Origin: a bacterium
GTDB lineage: Bacteria; Pseudomonadota; Alphaproteobacteria; Rickettsiales; RI-342
DNA length: 63,736 nucleotides
Assembly (NCBI GenBank): GCA_016124905.1
Contig: WGMV01000028.1
Span: 1-63,736, forward strand
Reading direction: 5' to 3'
Shown: one piece after another, positions 52,749-60,315 of the stretch
How positions within the stretch are numbered: position 1 is the first letter of the stretch
Layout of the letters: each line of letters opens with the position of its first letter
Notes under the pieces: model-generated
What the model was told of the DNA's origin: nothing
Seen by the model: the letters and a program-made list of their open reading frames with translations, nothing else
Databases searched by the model: none
Program-made: the position numbers and the translations under genes

Positions 52749-53435
52749 ATGAAACATCTAACCTTTACGGCCGCCGCTGCGCTGGCCGGTTTGACCTGTT
52801 TTCCCTTCGCCGCACTGGCCGAACCGGCACAGAACGGCAACCATTACAGCATTTACGGCATGCGGCCTTACATCGGGGCGGAATATCAGTATTCCACCAC
52901 GGATGTGGACCCGTTCTACGGCACCGAGCTGTTTGACGACAGCTACAATGGCGGTGCGGCCTTTCTAGGCTTGCGGGATAAATATTTTGGCCTGGAACTG
53001 GGCTATATGCAAACGGGCGAGGGCGGTAAGAATATTGCCGGTTCGGGCGCATTTGCAGGCGATACGTTCAGCACCAAATCCGAGCTTTCAGGCATCACGC
53101 TGGACCTGATGGGGTATATGCCCGTGGATAATGACGGGAAGTTCGAGATTATCGGGTCCGTCGGCGGAGGGTATTATATGGCTGATGTGGACACGACGCT
53201 TTCCGGCCCGGCCACGACGGCGTTTTACGGCGCTTCGCCCGTTACCAGCTCCACGGATGATAACCAGTGGGGTGGGCGTGTGGGCATCGGCGCGCAATAT
53301 TTCATCATGCCGAATTTGAGCCTGCGCGCTATGGCGCGCTATACCTGGGTGGATTTTACCGGGTCGGCCGCTGGGGATGATTATGGCGTGGAGGATTTTG
53401 CCACCTATAGCGCAGGTGTGGCATTCCATTTTTAA
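52749..53435 (+). CDS. Outer-membrane beta-barrel protein
   Basis: A 228-residue protein with a signal peptide (MKHLTFTAAAALAGLTCFPFAALA) and alternating aromatic/polar strands typical of an 8-stranded OmpA/OmpW-type barrel (PYIGAEYQYSTTD, LGLRDKYFGLELGYM, FEIIGSVGGGYYMA). It ends AGVAFHF with the terminal Phe that guides BAM-mediated assembly. Function unknown; it may be a pore or structural protein. Confidence 0.88.
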   Translation: MKHLTFTAAAALAGLTCFPFAALAEPAQNGNHYSIYGMRPYIGAEYQYSTTDVDPFYGTELFDDSYNGGAAFLGLRDKYFGLELGYMQTGEGGKNIAGSGAFAGDTFSTKSELSGITLDLMGYMPVDNDGKFEIIGSVGGGYYMADVDTTLSGPATTAFYGASPVTSSTDDNQWGGRVGIGAQYFIMPNLSLRAMARYTWVDFTGSAAGDDYGVEDFATYSAGVAFHF

Positions 53436-53458
53436 GAAGGTCCGCCCCCCGAAACGAG

Positions 53459-53487
53459 AAAAGCCGCCCCAAGGGGCGGCTTTTTTT
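53459..53487 (+). terminator. Intrinsic terminator after the barrel gene
   Basis: GCCGCCCC pairs with GGGGCGGC over 8 bp, extended by A/T pairs, with a tight AA loop and a run of seven T. Confidence 0.9.
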
Positions 53488-53490
53488 ATG

Positions 53491-53519
53491 AAAAACGCCC
53501 GGAACTGGGGTTCCGGGCG
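53491..53519 (-). terminator. Intrinsic terminator for the 58-aa gene
   Basis: On the minus strand CGCCCGGAAC pairs with GTTCCGGGCG over 10 bp with a 4-base loop, then five T. It lies back to back with the terminator of the barrel gene. Confidence 0.85.
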
Positions 53520-53545
53520 CTCCTTCTGGGTTCAGCAGTCGGAAA

Positions 53546-53722
53546 CTAGATGGCTACACCCGCCAGCTGCTGTGCCGAGTTATCGGCCGGCATGCGGTAG
53601 GTGGTTTTTTGCGAAAGGGGCTTTTCTTCCGTTACCAGCACGGCCAGATCGGTTAAAATAGCCTGGTTAACACCTTCGGCCATCACCCGGGCAAGGTCGG
53701 AAATGTTGATGCGGTTGAACAT
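53546..53722 (-). CDS. Small protein, 58 aa, of unknown function
   Basis: The start MFNRINISDLARVMAEGVNQAIL suggests an amphipathic helix. A middle VLVTEEKPLSQKTTYRMP follows and the protein ends LAGVAI. AAGAG lies upstream of the ATG. A strong terminator is placed 27 bases after its stop on its own strand, which supports a real, separately transcribed gene. It is divergent from the 307-aa gene over an AT-rich gap. Confidence 0.6.
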   Translation of the reverse strand: MFNRINISDLARVMAEGVNQAILTDLAVLVTEEKPLSQKTTYRMPADNSAQQLAGVAI

Positions 53723-53846
53723 AATCAGTCTCTTATTGTGTAATGTATGATTTAATGTAACCTGATGAGTGTTAAACAAGATTAAACAAAATGCGGTTAT
53801 TTGGTTAATAAGCGTTTTTATTTCAGGGAAGCTTCGAGGGGGGTAA
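53723..53846. promoter_or_regulatory. AT-rich divergent promoter gap
   Basis: A 124-bp gap with repeated TTAAT/ATTAA words (for example TAATGTATGATTTAATG and GTTAAACAAGATTAAAC). It must hold promoters for both flanking genes. No boxes can be assigned with confidence. Confidence 0.4.
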
Positions 53847-54770
53847 ATGACAAATCAAACCGTGCCTTATGGCGGAATGCCTTTAATAGACAGTGGGTTG
53901 CTTGAGTCCGGCCGACAAAGCCTGCTGATGCAGATGGATGGCAAATTGTATTTTCTGGCAAGCGCAGGCGATATTAATTTTTGCGGTTTTTACCAAGGAA
54001 GCGGGTTATCAAACGGCATTAAACAAAAAAACGGAACGGAAGCCCTGGTGCTGGTGGATAGTGTTCATGAACTGGTACTAAAGGCCATCCGCGCACTGCA
54101 TCCGGATTCTGTTATTTACGCAGGGCCGGAATTTAGCTCCCGCTATGTATTGGGGCAGATTTATGAGCTGGAGGGACCGTCGCTTATCCATGGAGAGGTG
54201 CAGCCCTTCACTAAAATGGCCAATTTAACCACCCGTGAGATGGGAATTATCGTGAAAGCCATGCGGGCCATTGGCTGGGAAATGGACCTGAATGAGGGAC
54301 GACGTGGAGATGTTGAGCAACAGGCGGAGTGGCGAAGGGACTTACAGAACCTGATTGCCGCCAGGCCCGATGTGCGCAAGGCGGTAATGGACGGATTGTT
54401 GCTGGCCTACAATCTTTACAAAGACACGAGGAAGGACCCTTATCTCGCGGTGATGGACGAGCCTACGCCCAAGAATATCGGCTATCTGCCCAACCAGACC
54501 GAAGCGCCGGTGGTGATTGACCGATCCGCCATTCGCATCAGGCCCAATCACGCTGATTTACAGGACAGGCTGGAGGGATTGTTTGCCATGTCGCTGGAGT
54601 TGTGCGGGGTGCCCTGCGAGGAGGGGCTGGATGCGGCATTTGACCGGTATGCCCGTGGGGAATCCTACGCCTGGCCGAAGCCCGAGCAGCAGCCTTACCT
54701 TTTTGGTAAGCTGGTGCAGATTGTGGCCGAATATGGCCAGCAAGGGGCGGATGTCGCACGGCAGGCTTGA
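53847..54770 (+). CDS. Hypothetical protein, 307 aa
   Basis: Unknown. The N-terminal half is beta-rich (LLMQMDGKLYFLASAGDINFCGFYQ), with a YAGPEFSSRYVLGQIYEL segment at about 91-109. The C-terminal half is helical with two cysteines in CGVPCEEGLD. No signal peptide or membrane span. GGGG precedes the ATG. Its stop lies 50 bp from grxD. Confidence 0.65.
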   Translation: MTNQTVPYGGMPLIDSGLLESGRQSLLMQMDGKLYFLASAGDINFCGFYQGSGLSNGIKQKNGTEALVLVDSVHELVLKAIRALHPDSVIYAGPEFSSRYVLGQIYELEGPSLIHGEVQPFTKMANLTTREMGIIVKAMRAIGWEMDLNEGRRGDVEQQAEWRRDLQNLIAARPDVRKAVMDGLLLAYNLYKDTRKDPYLAVMDEPTPKNIGYLPNQTEAPVVIDRSAIRIRPNHADLQDRLEGLFAMSLELCGVPCEEGLDAAFDRYARGESYAWPKPEQQPYLFGKLVQIVAEYGQQGADVARQA

Positions 54771-54820
54771 AATTCCGCCGTTTTTACCTATTTTAAGGGT
54801 TCATTAGAAGGAACCCCGCC

Positions 54821-55156
54821 ATGACCGCGCCGATTTTCGAGCAAATCCAGTCCACCATTGATAATAATGACGTGACCCTGTTCATGAAAGGCACGGCGGA
54901 TGCGCCAATGTGCGGATTTTCCGCCATGGTGGTGGATATTCTCGGCCGTCTGGGCGTGCCGTTTAAAGGCGTGAACGTGCTGGAGGATGCGGACCTTCGC
55001 CAGGGCATCAAGGATTTCACCAACTGGCCGACAATCCCGCAGCTTTACATCAAGGGCGAGTTCATCGGCGGGTGCGACATCGTGCGCGAGATGGCGCAGA
55101 CGGGCGAGCTTCAGCAGCTGCTGAAGGATAAGAACATCGCGGCACAGGCGGCCTAA
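54821..55156 (+). CDS. grxD: Monothiol glutaredoxin (Grx4/GrxD type)
   Basis: A 111-residue CGFS glutaredoxin; the active-site motif is MCGFS with Cys31. TVPQLYIKGEFIGGCDI-type strands (here IPQLYIKGEFIGGCD) bind glutathione. Such proteins bind and transfer [2Fe-2S] clusters. bolA, a common partner, is not adjacent here. Confidence 0.95.
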   Translation: MTAPIFEQIQSTIDNNDVTLFMKGTADAPMCGFSAMVVDILGRLGVPFKGVNVLEDADLRQGIKDFTNWPTIPQLYIKGEFIGGCDIVREMAQTGELQQLLKDKNIAAQAA

Positions 55157-55611
55157 TAACGGGATACGAGCTGCGTTTTCAACGCTTCGTGCTGGTCCAG
55201 GCAGTCTTTCAACAGTTTGGCCAGATCCGGCGATTTGTTGTTTACGGCAAGGTTGCCTGAAGCCGCGGCACTGACGGCGGCTGCGGCAATGCCGCCAATA
55301 TCGCGCGCAATGATGTCCAATTCGGTGTCCGTCAGTTCAAAATCGCATTCGCTGATTTTGGGTAAGGCAAATACATGATCGGCACCGTCGCTGGTTTGCA
55401 CTTTGACGTTACGGCTGTTGTGATGGCGGTCCTTGTAGCCGCTCAGGTATTCATCCCTTACCTCATATTCCAGGCGGCTGAGGGCCCGGTGAAATTCGGC
55501 ATCCTTAATTCCAAGCGCCTTGATGTTCTGAATATCCACGAACAGGGCGGAAAGCGCATGGAAGGCTTCATCGGCGCCATTGGCGCTTACATCTACATAT
55601 GACACGAGCAA
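55153..55611 (-). CDS. Hypothetical protein, 152 aa
   Basis: Unknown and hydrophilic: LVSYVDVSANGADEAFHAL at the start, then a helical, charged middle (LSRLEYEVRDEYLSGYKDRHH), and an Ala-rich segment (GGIAAAAVSAAASG) near residues 105-118. It overlaps the grxD stop by four bases. Confidence 0.55.
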   Translation of the reverse strand: MLVSYVDVSANGADEAFHALSALFVDIQNIKALGIKDAEFHRALSRLEYEVRDEYLSGYKDRHHNSRNVKVQTSDGADHVFALPKISECDFELTDTELDIIARDIGGIAAAAVSAAASGNLAVNNKSPDLAKLLKDCLDQHEALKTQLVSRY

Positions 55612-55658
55612 ATCCCTTTGGTGTGATTAGATGCAATTATCAGACCCGTTGGGCATTT

Positions 55659-56057
55659 TTATGACGGTGACAAACCCGGATCGAGCTGTTCGTGAATGTA
55701 TGCCTTCAGGGCGATGGCGGCATCGCGCGTGGTCGTGAGCTGAACCTGCTCCGGCCAGGTGTCGTTAGGTTCCGGCATATCGATGCTGGCATAATGGGCG
55801 TGCATTTTTTCCAGCAGTTCATCACGGCTGAACTCGATCATGTTATCCCACGGGCACAGGTTCAGGCCTTCAATGACGGGCGGTTTACCGAGGGATGCAT
55901 CTTCCCACATACCAACAAGCCATAAGAACCGGTCGATGACCTCCGGCGCATCGCCGCAGGCGAAGGTCACAACCATGGCATTGTTGCGTTCGATGCTCTC
56001 GACGACGAGCCCCATCGCTTCGGCCATATGTTCCCATATCTGCCGATCGGTGAGCAT
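55659..56057 (-). CDS. Hypothetical protein, 132 aa
   Basis: Unknown, acidic, Met/Trp-rich (LWLVGMWEDASLGKPP, LNLCPWDNMIEFSRDELLEKMHAHY). It starts six bases after the typA stop on the same strand, so it may be the second gene of a typA operon. No clear SD. Confidence 0.58.
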   Translation of the reverse strand: MLTDRQIWEHMAEAMGLVVESIERNNAMVVTFACGDAPEVIDRFLWLVGMWEDASLGKPPVIEGLNLCPWDNMIEFSRDELLEKMHAHYASIDMPEPNDTWPEQVQLTTTRDAAIALKAYIHEQLDPGLSPS

Positions 56058-56063
56058 GGAAGC

Positions 56064-57890
56064 TTAGGCCGATTTGGCTGCTTTGGCGTGGCGTTTGCGC
56101 TCGTTCACATCCAGGTAGCGCTTGCGCAGGCGCAGCGTTTCCGGCGTGACTTCCACCAGTTCATCGTCCTCGATATAGGCGATCATTTCTTCCAGCGTCA
56201 GCTGCCGGGGCGGAATGAGGCGAAGACCCTCATCTTTGCCGGCGGCGCGGAAGTTGGTGAGCTGTTTGGCTTTCAGCACGTTCACGTCCAGGTCGTTATC
56301 GCGGTTATGCTCGCCGATGATCATGCCGCAATAGACCTTGGCGCCGGGGTTGATGAGCATGGCGCCACGATCCTGCAGACCATGCAGGGCGTAGGCCACG
56401 GCTTCGCCCGTATCCATGGCGATCAGCACGCCGTTGCGGCGGCCTGCCACGTCGCCCTTGTAAGGGCCGTAATGGCTGAAGAGGCGGTTGAGTACGCCGG
56501 TGCCGCGCGTGTCGGTGAGGAACTCGCCTTGATAGCCGATGAGGCCACGCGAGGGGGCGTTGAAGATGATGCGCGTCTTGCCGGAGCCGGAGGGACGCAT
56601 GTCTTTCATCTCGGCCTTACGCTGGCTGAGTTTTTCCACCACGGTGCCGGTGAATTCATCGTCCACATCCACCACGATCTCCTCGTAGGGTTCTTCGAGC
56701 GCGCCGGTTTCTTCGTTTTTGTTCATAAGCACGCGCGGGCGGGAGACGGAAAGCTCGAAGCCTTCGCGGCGCATGGTTTCAATCAGCACGCCGAGTTGCA
56801 ATTCGCCGCGGCCACCGACTTCGAAGGCGTCCTTGCTATCAAGTTCGGTTACTTTGATGGCGACGTTGCGTTCGGCTTCGGCCAGCAGACGGTCGCGGAT
56901 CTGGCGGGAAGTGACTTTGTCGCCTTCCGTACCGGCAAGCGGGGAATCGTTCACACTGATGGTCACGGCCATGGTGGGCGGATCAATCGGCGTGGAGGGG
57001 ATGGGGGCTTCGCGCGCGGGGTCGCAGATGGTGTCGGATACGTTGGTCTCTTTCAGGCCCGCCACGCATACAATGTCGCCTGCCTGCACGCTGTCCGCCG
57101 GGACACGCTTTACGCCATCAAAGGTCATGAGCTTGGTCAGGCGGCCCTGTTCCAGCACCTCGCCTTTAAGGTTCATGGTTTTGACGCTCATGTTCACCTT
57201 AGCGGTGCCGCTTTCAATGCGCCCGGTCAGGATGCGGCCCATGTAGACGTCGGCATCGAGGATGGTGGCCAGCATGGCGAATTCGCCATTCTCGCTGACT
57301 TTCGGCGCGGGAACATGGCTGATGATGGCATCCATCAGCGGGGTGAGATTCTTGCGTTCGTCATTCAGCTCGCGCACAGCCCAGCCATCGCGGCCGGAGG
57401 CGTAGAAGGTCGGGAAGTCGAGCTGGTCGTCGCTGGCGTCGAGGGAGATAAAGAGATCGAACACCTCATTCAGCACTTCATCGGGGCGGGCGTCGGCGCG
57501 GTCGATCTTGTTGATGACCACCATCGGGCGCAGGCCTTGTTTCAATGCTTTGCCGAGCACGAATTTGGTTTGCGGCAGTGGGCCCTCGGCGGCGTCCACC
57601 AGCAGCAGGATGCCATCGGCCATGTGCATGATGCGTTCCACCTCGCCACCGAAATCGGCGTGGCCGGGGGTGTCGATGATGTTGACTTTCACATCGCCCC
57701 ATTTGATGGCGGTGCATTTGGCGAGGATGGTGATGCCGCGCTCTTTTTCCAGGTCGTTGCTGTCCATAATACGCTCGGCCACTGCCTGGTTGTCGCGGAA
57801 GATGCCGCTCTGGCGCAGGATGCTGTCGATCAGGGTGGTTTTGCCATGGTCAACGTGGGCGACGATGGCGATGTTGCGAATCTGGGTCAT
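56064..57890 (-). CDS. typA: Translational GTPase TypA/BipA
   Basis: A ribosome-associated GTPase of 608 residues. G1 is AHVDHGKTTL, G3 DTPGHADF, G4 NKID, then EF-G-like domains II, III and V and the TypA-specific C-terminal domain (QLTLEEMIAYIEDDELVEVTP). The 175-bp leader upstream holds two hairpins at 58022-58038 and 58056-58073. Confidence 0.96.
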   Translation of the reverse strand: MTQIRNIAIVAHVDHGKTTLIDSILRQSGIFRDNQAVAERIMDSNDLEKERGITILAKCTAIKWGDVKVNIIDTPGHADFGGEVERIMHMADGILLLVDAAEGPLPQTKFVLGKALKQGLRPMVVINKIDRADARPDEVLNEVFDLFISLDASDDQLDFPTFYASGRDGWAVRELNDERKNLTPLMDAIISHVPAPKVSENGEFAMLATILDADVYMGRILTGRIESGTAKVNMSVKTMNLKGEVLEQGRLTKLMTFDGVKRVPADSVQAGDIVCVAGLKETNVSDTICDPAREAPIPSTPIDPPTMAVTISVNDSPLAGTEGDKVTSRQIRDRLLAEAERNVAIKVTELDSKDAFEVGGRGELQLGVLIETMRREGFELSVSRPRVLMNKNEETGALEEPYEEIVVDVDDEFTGTVVEKLSQRKAEMKDMRPSGSGKTRIIFNAPSRGLIGYQGEFLTDTRGTGVLNRLFSHYGPYKGDVAGRRNGVLIAMDTGEAVAYALHGLQDRGAMLINPGAKVYCGMIIGEHNRDNDLDVNVLKAKQLTNFRAAGKDEGLRLIPPRQLTLEEMIAYIEDDELVEVTPETLRLRKRYLDVNERKRHAKAAKSA

Positions 57891-58021
57891 TTTAAGAGCC
57901 TAAAAGCTGAAATTTGGCAGGAATCGGCCAGTTATGAAGGGCCTGGGCATGGTTCCGGCAAGGGCAGGCTATATAACGATTATTTTGGCGCGGCGCAGCA
58001 AAAATCGGCAGGTTGTTGACC

Positions 58022-58073
58022 TGAAACGAAAGGTTTCATGAAACTGTCACCTTCAGGCGCTGTTTTCAGCGCC
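58022..58073 (-). repeat. Two hairpins between the basic 137-aa gene and typA
   Basis: TGAAAC/GTTTCA around GAAAG (58022-58038) and GGCGCTG/CAGCGCC around a 4-base loop (58056-58073). The second contains the stop codon of the upstream gene (58066-58068). Neither is followed by a T-run on the minus strand, so they may protect the mRNA end rather than terminate. Confidence 0.45.
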
Positions 58074-58479
58074 CCCGGAAGGAGCCGCCGGAGGTGTTGA
58101 GCATCTGCCAGCGGTCCATCGCCTCTTTCTTGCGGTTGCGAGCTTTTTCGCGCATCGCATTGCTTTTGAGCTGCCAGAGCTGTTCTTCCTTGGCGGATTT
58201 TTTAACGCCTTCGTCCCGGTCGCGCGTGCGGGTGCGGCCCGGCTTTTGTCTTTCCCTGGCGCGGCCAAGGCCGCGGCGTTTGCCGGGCAGGCCCAGGCGG
58301 CGGGCGGAGGATTCTCCTTTAAGCGCGGAGAGGGCGTCGTCCTGCTGCTGTGCACGGAGATCGGCCTGCGCGCGCATGACCTTGTGAGCCATGAACATGG
58401 CGAAAATGCGGCGGTTGATGAGGCGGCGCAATTTCCGCTTGGCTTTGCGCAAGGCGCTTTTGCTGAAAAACACCGCCAT
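58066..58479 (-). CDS. Hypothetical basic protein, 137 aa
   Basis: A very basic (Arg/Lys-rich) soluble protein: MAVFFSKSALRKAKRKLRRLINRR at the start, then helical parts with RARERQKPGRTRTRDRDEG. It could bind nucleic acid or ribosomes. Start overlaps the stop of the 47-aa gene (TAATG). Confidence 0.58.
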   Translation of the reverse strand: MAVFFSKSALRKAKRKLRRLINRRIFAMFMAHKVMRAQADLRAQQQDDALSALKGESSARRLGLPGKRRGLGRARERQKPGRTRTRDRDEGVKKSAKEEQLWQLKSNAMREKARNRKKEAMDRWQMLNTSGGSFRGR

Positions 58480-58622
58480 TATCTGCCCTCGGGCGAGGGT
58501 TTCGGCGCCGGTGCAGCGGGTGCGGAAGCCTGTTTGCGGCGGCGCAAATTGGCACGCAGGGCGGCGGCGCGTTTGTCGTCCTTGCTGGCAGAGGCGGCGT
58601 TTGCGGCTGGCTTTTTATCCAT
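58479..58622 (-). CDS. Small basic protein, 47 aa (conserved alphaproteobacterial type)
   Basis: A short frame not in most gene lists. It starts MDKKPAANAASASKDDKRAA and holds the core AALRANLRRRKQ, which I know from small proteins in other alphaproteobacteria. It ends KPSPEGR. The TAA shares an A with the next ATG (TAATG), so it is coupled to the 137-aa gene. Function unknown. Confidence 0.65.
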   Translation of the reverse strand: MDKKPAANAASASKDDKRAAALRANLRRRKQASAPAAPAPKPSPEGR

Positions 58623-58715
58623 AGCCCTATCTAGCCAAAGCTATCGGTTGCGACAAGCCATTGCGTTGCAAGGGCGCTGGGGCTAGGTTTGCCTTTCGGT
58701 GAAGGTGAGGTGATC

Positions 58716-59366
58716 ATGATGCGAAGGATGGAGTGCCGAGCGGGTGTTGTTTTTCTGTCGCTCATGATGGGGGCGTTCGCGGCGCATGCGCAAACCAAAC
58801 CGGCCGAGAAAACACCTGAGAAAAAGGGCGAGGTGCCAGCTGTTACCATCAAGCGCAACGTGAGCTGTTCCAGCCTGAAAATTGGGCCGGAGATGTTCGG
58901 TAAACCTTCCATCAGCACAGGGAAGGCGCCCAATACGGGGAATGTGACGGCGCGTATCGGTGCCACCAACCGCGATGAATATGCCAGCACGCTTACGTTT
59001 ACACCCAAAGGGCTGCCCAATGACGTGATCATTGAAGCGCAATGGAGCGCCAAGCTGGTGTGGGGCGGACGGAAATATCCCATCCGCACCGAGCGCGGCG
59101 GAACCTTTGTGTGGTTTGGACCAAAGGATACGCCGGTGGTCATTCAATACACGCATGGGCCTTATTACACGCTGGAGGATTTCCAGTTCACGCGGATGGC
59201 GTGCCATCACATTGAGCCCGATCCATGCCCGGAGCCGGAGGACGAGGATAAGGAAAAAGACGAAGCGAAAAAACCTGCGGCTGTAAAAGCTCAGGCCAAG
59301 CCGGAAGAGCCGGTGCAGCCTCAACCGCCGACGGCCCCGGTGATATTGCCCGGTGAATTCGATTAG
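58716..59366 (+). CDS. Periplasmic or secreted hypothetical protein, 216 aa
   Basis: Signal peptide MMRRMECRAGVVFLSLMMGAFAAHA, then a basic-acidic linker and a beta-rich domain (VTIKRNVSCSSLKIGPEMFG, YASTLTFTPKGLP). The C-terminus is a Glu/Lys/Pro-rich tail (EPEDEDKEKDEAKKPAAVK). Two cysteines (SCSSL and MACHH) may pair. I used the ATG at 58716; unknown function. Confidence 0.7.
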   Translation: MMRRMECRAGVVFLSLMMGAFAAHAQTKPAEKTPEKKGEVPAVTIKRNVSCSSLKIGPEMFGKPSISTGKAPNTGNVTARIGATNRDEYASTLTFTPKGLPNDVIIEAQWSAKLVWGGRKYPIRTERGGTFVWFGPKDTPVVIQYTHGPYYTLEDFQFTRMACHHIEPDPCPEPEDEDKEKDEAKKPAAVKAQAKPEEPVQPQPPTAPVILPGEFD

Positions 59367-59368
59367 GT

Positions 59369-60256
59369 TCAGGCGATCCAGATGCCGCCGTCGCGCGCCG
59401 GGCGGGCGCCGATGCCGAGGATGAAGCGCTCCGGCTCTTCCAGCGCTTTGGTGCCGTAGAGCGGCCCCATGTAAAGCCAGTGCACACCTTCCTTTTTCAA
59501 GGACAGTATGGATTGCCAGAGGAGGCGGTGCATGAAGCCCTGCTGCCAGGCCTCGTTGCTGGCAAGGCCCATGTGATAGGTCGCGCTGTGGCCATGGCGG
59601 ATGAAGAGGGCCCCGGCCAGTGCTTCCTCCTGCGTCCAGAGGGTGGTGCGGCCGCTTTGCAGCGTGTAGATGCGCAGCGAAGCGCCACGGCGGTGCAATG
59701 TCAGGGCGCGGCGGGCCGAGCGATTGGTGATGGCGCGCTTGGACGGTTTGCCGCCGGACAATACCCAGTGGGCGGCATCCGATTTCACGGCATGGGGGAT
59801 GATGCTGGCTTCTACCGATTCTCCGCGCACCAGCGCTTGATGCCATTTCTTTTCCATCGTCACGCGCATGGCGTTGGCATCCTGCCGGATGTCGAGCCAG
59901 CCGTGCCAGCCGCCGTTCATCCATTCGTGCAGGCCCTGGTTTCGCCAGTTTATCTGCGCTTCGGTTTCAGGCGGAACCCAGAAAAGCCGATGCCCATAGC
60001 GGCCGGTGTAGCGGGTTTTCAGCTGAGAGAGCAGCTCCACCCAGTCTTCCGGCAGGGGGGAAACACGCCAGACGGGGCCGCGGATAATGCGGGCAACGCG
60101 GATGAGACCGAAGAGGCGGCGGTGCATAATGCCGACCTCACCCAGATAGCGCTGCCCGCGCCAGATGCTAAACCGCTCCGATTGCGTGGCGCGGGCATAG
60201 GCGGCGGACTGGGAAAGCGGCAGGGGGAGTTCGCAGGCGGGGTCCGGCGCGCTCAT
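59369..60256 (-). CDS. GNAT/FemAB-like acyltransferase domain protein
   Basis: A 295-residue protein. The C-terminal half (EALAGALFIRHGHSATYHMG...WQSILSLKKEGVHWLYMGPL) has the pattern of BioF2/FemAB-like GNAT domains: a beta strand with a small-residue turn and a helix after it, then a hydrophobic strand. Substrate unknown; FemAB-like proteins often modify cell-surface amines. The start is uncertain: ATG at 60256, or TTG at 60292 with AGGGA at good spacing. Confidence 0.68.
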   Translation of the reverse strand: MSAPDPACELPLPLSQSAAYARATQSERFSIWRGQRYLGEVGIMHRRLFGLIRVARIIRGPVWRVSPLPEDWVELLSQLKTRYTGRYGHRLFWVPPETEAQINWRNQGLHEWMNGGWHGWLDIRQDANAMRVTMEKKWHQALVRGESVEASIIPHAVKSDAAHWVLSGGKPSKRAITNRSARRALTLHRRGASLRIYTLQSGRTTLWTQEEALAGALFIRHGHSATYHMGLASNEAWQQGFMHRLLWQSILSLKKEGVHWLYMGPLYGTKALEEPERFILGIGARPARDGGIWIA

Positions 60257-60315
60257 GGATAAGGGTTCGAGACGGATGGGTTGCGGAGCCAAGAACAAAT
60301 CCCTACAAGCAAGCT

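Noticed and set aside
56028-58019. A 663-aa plus-strand frame opposite typA
   Set aside because: It is a shadow of typA: its codon composition is the reverse of a strongly conserved gene and no motif is present.
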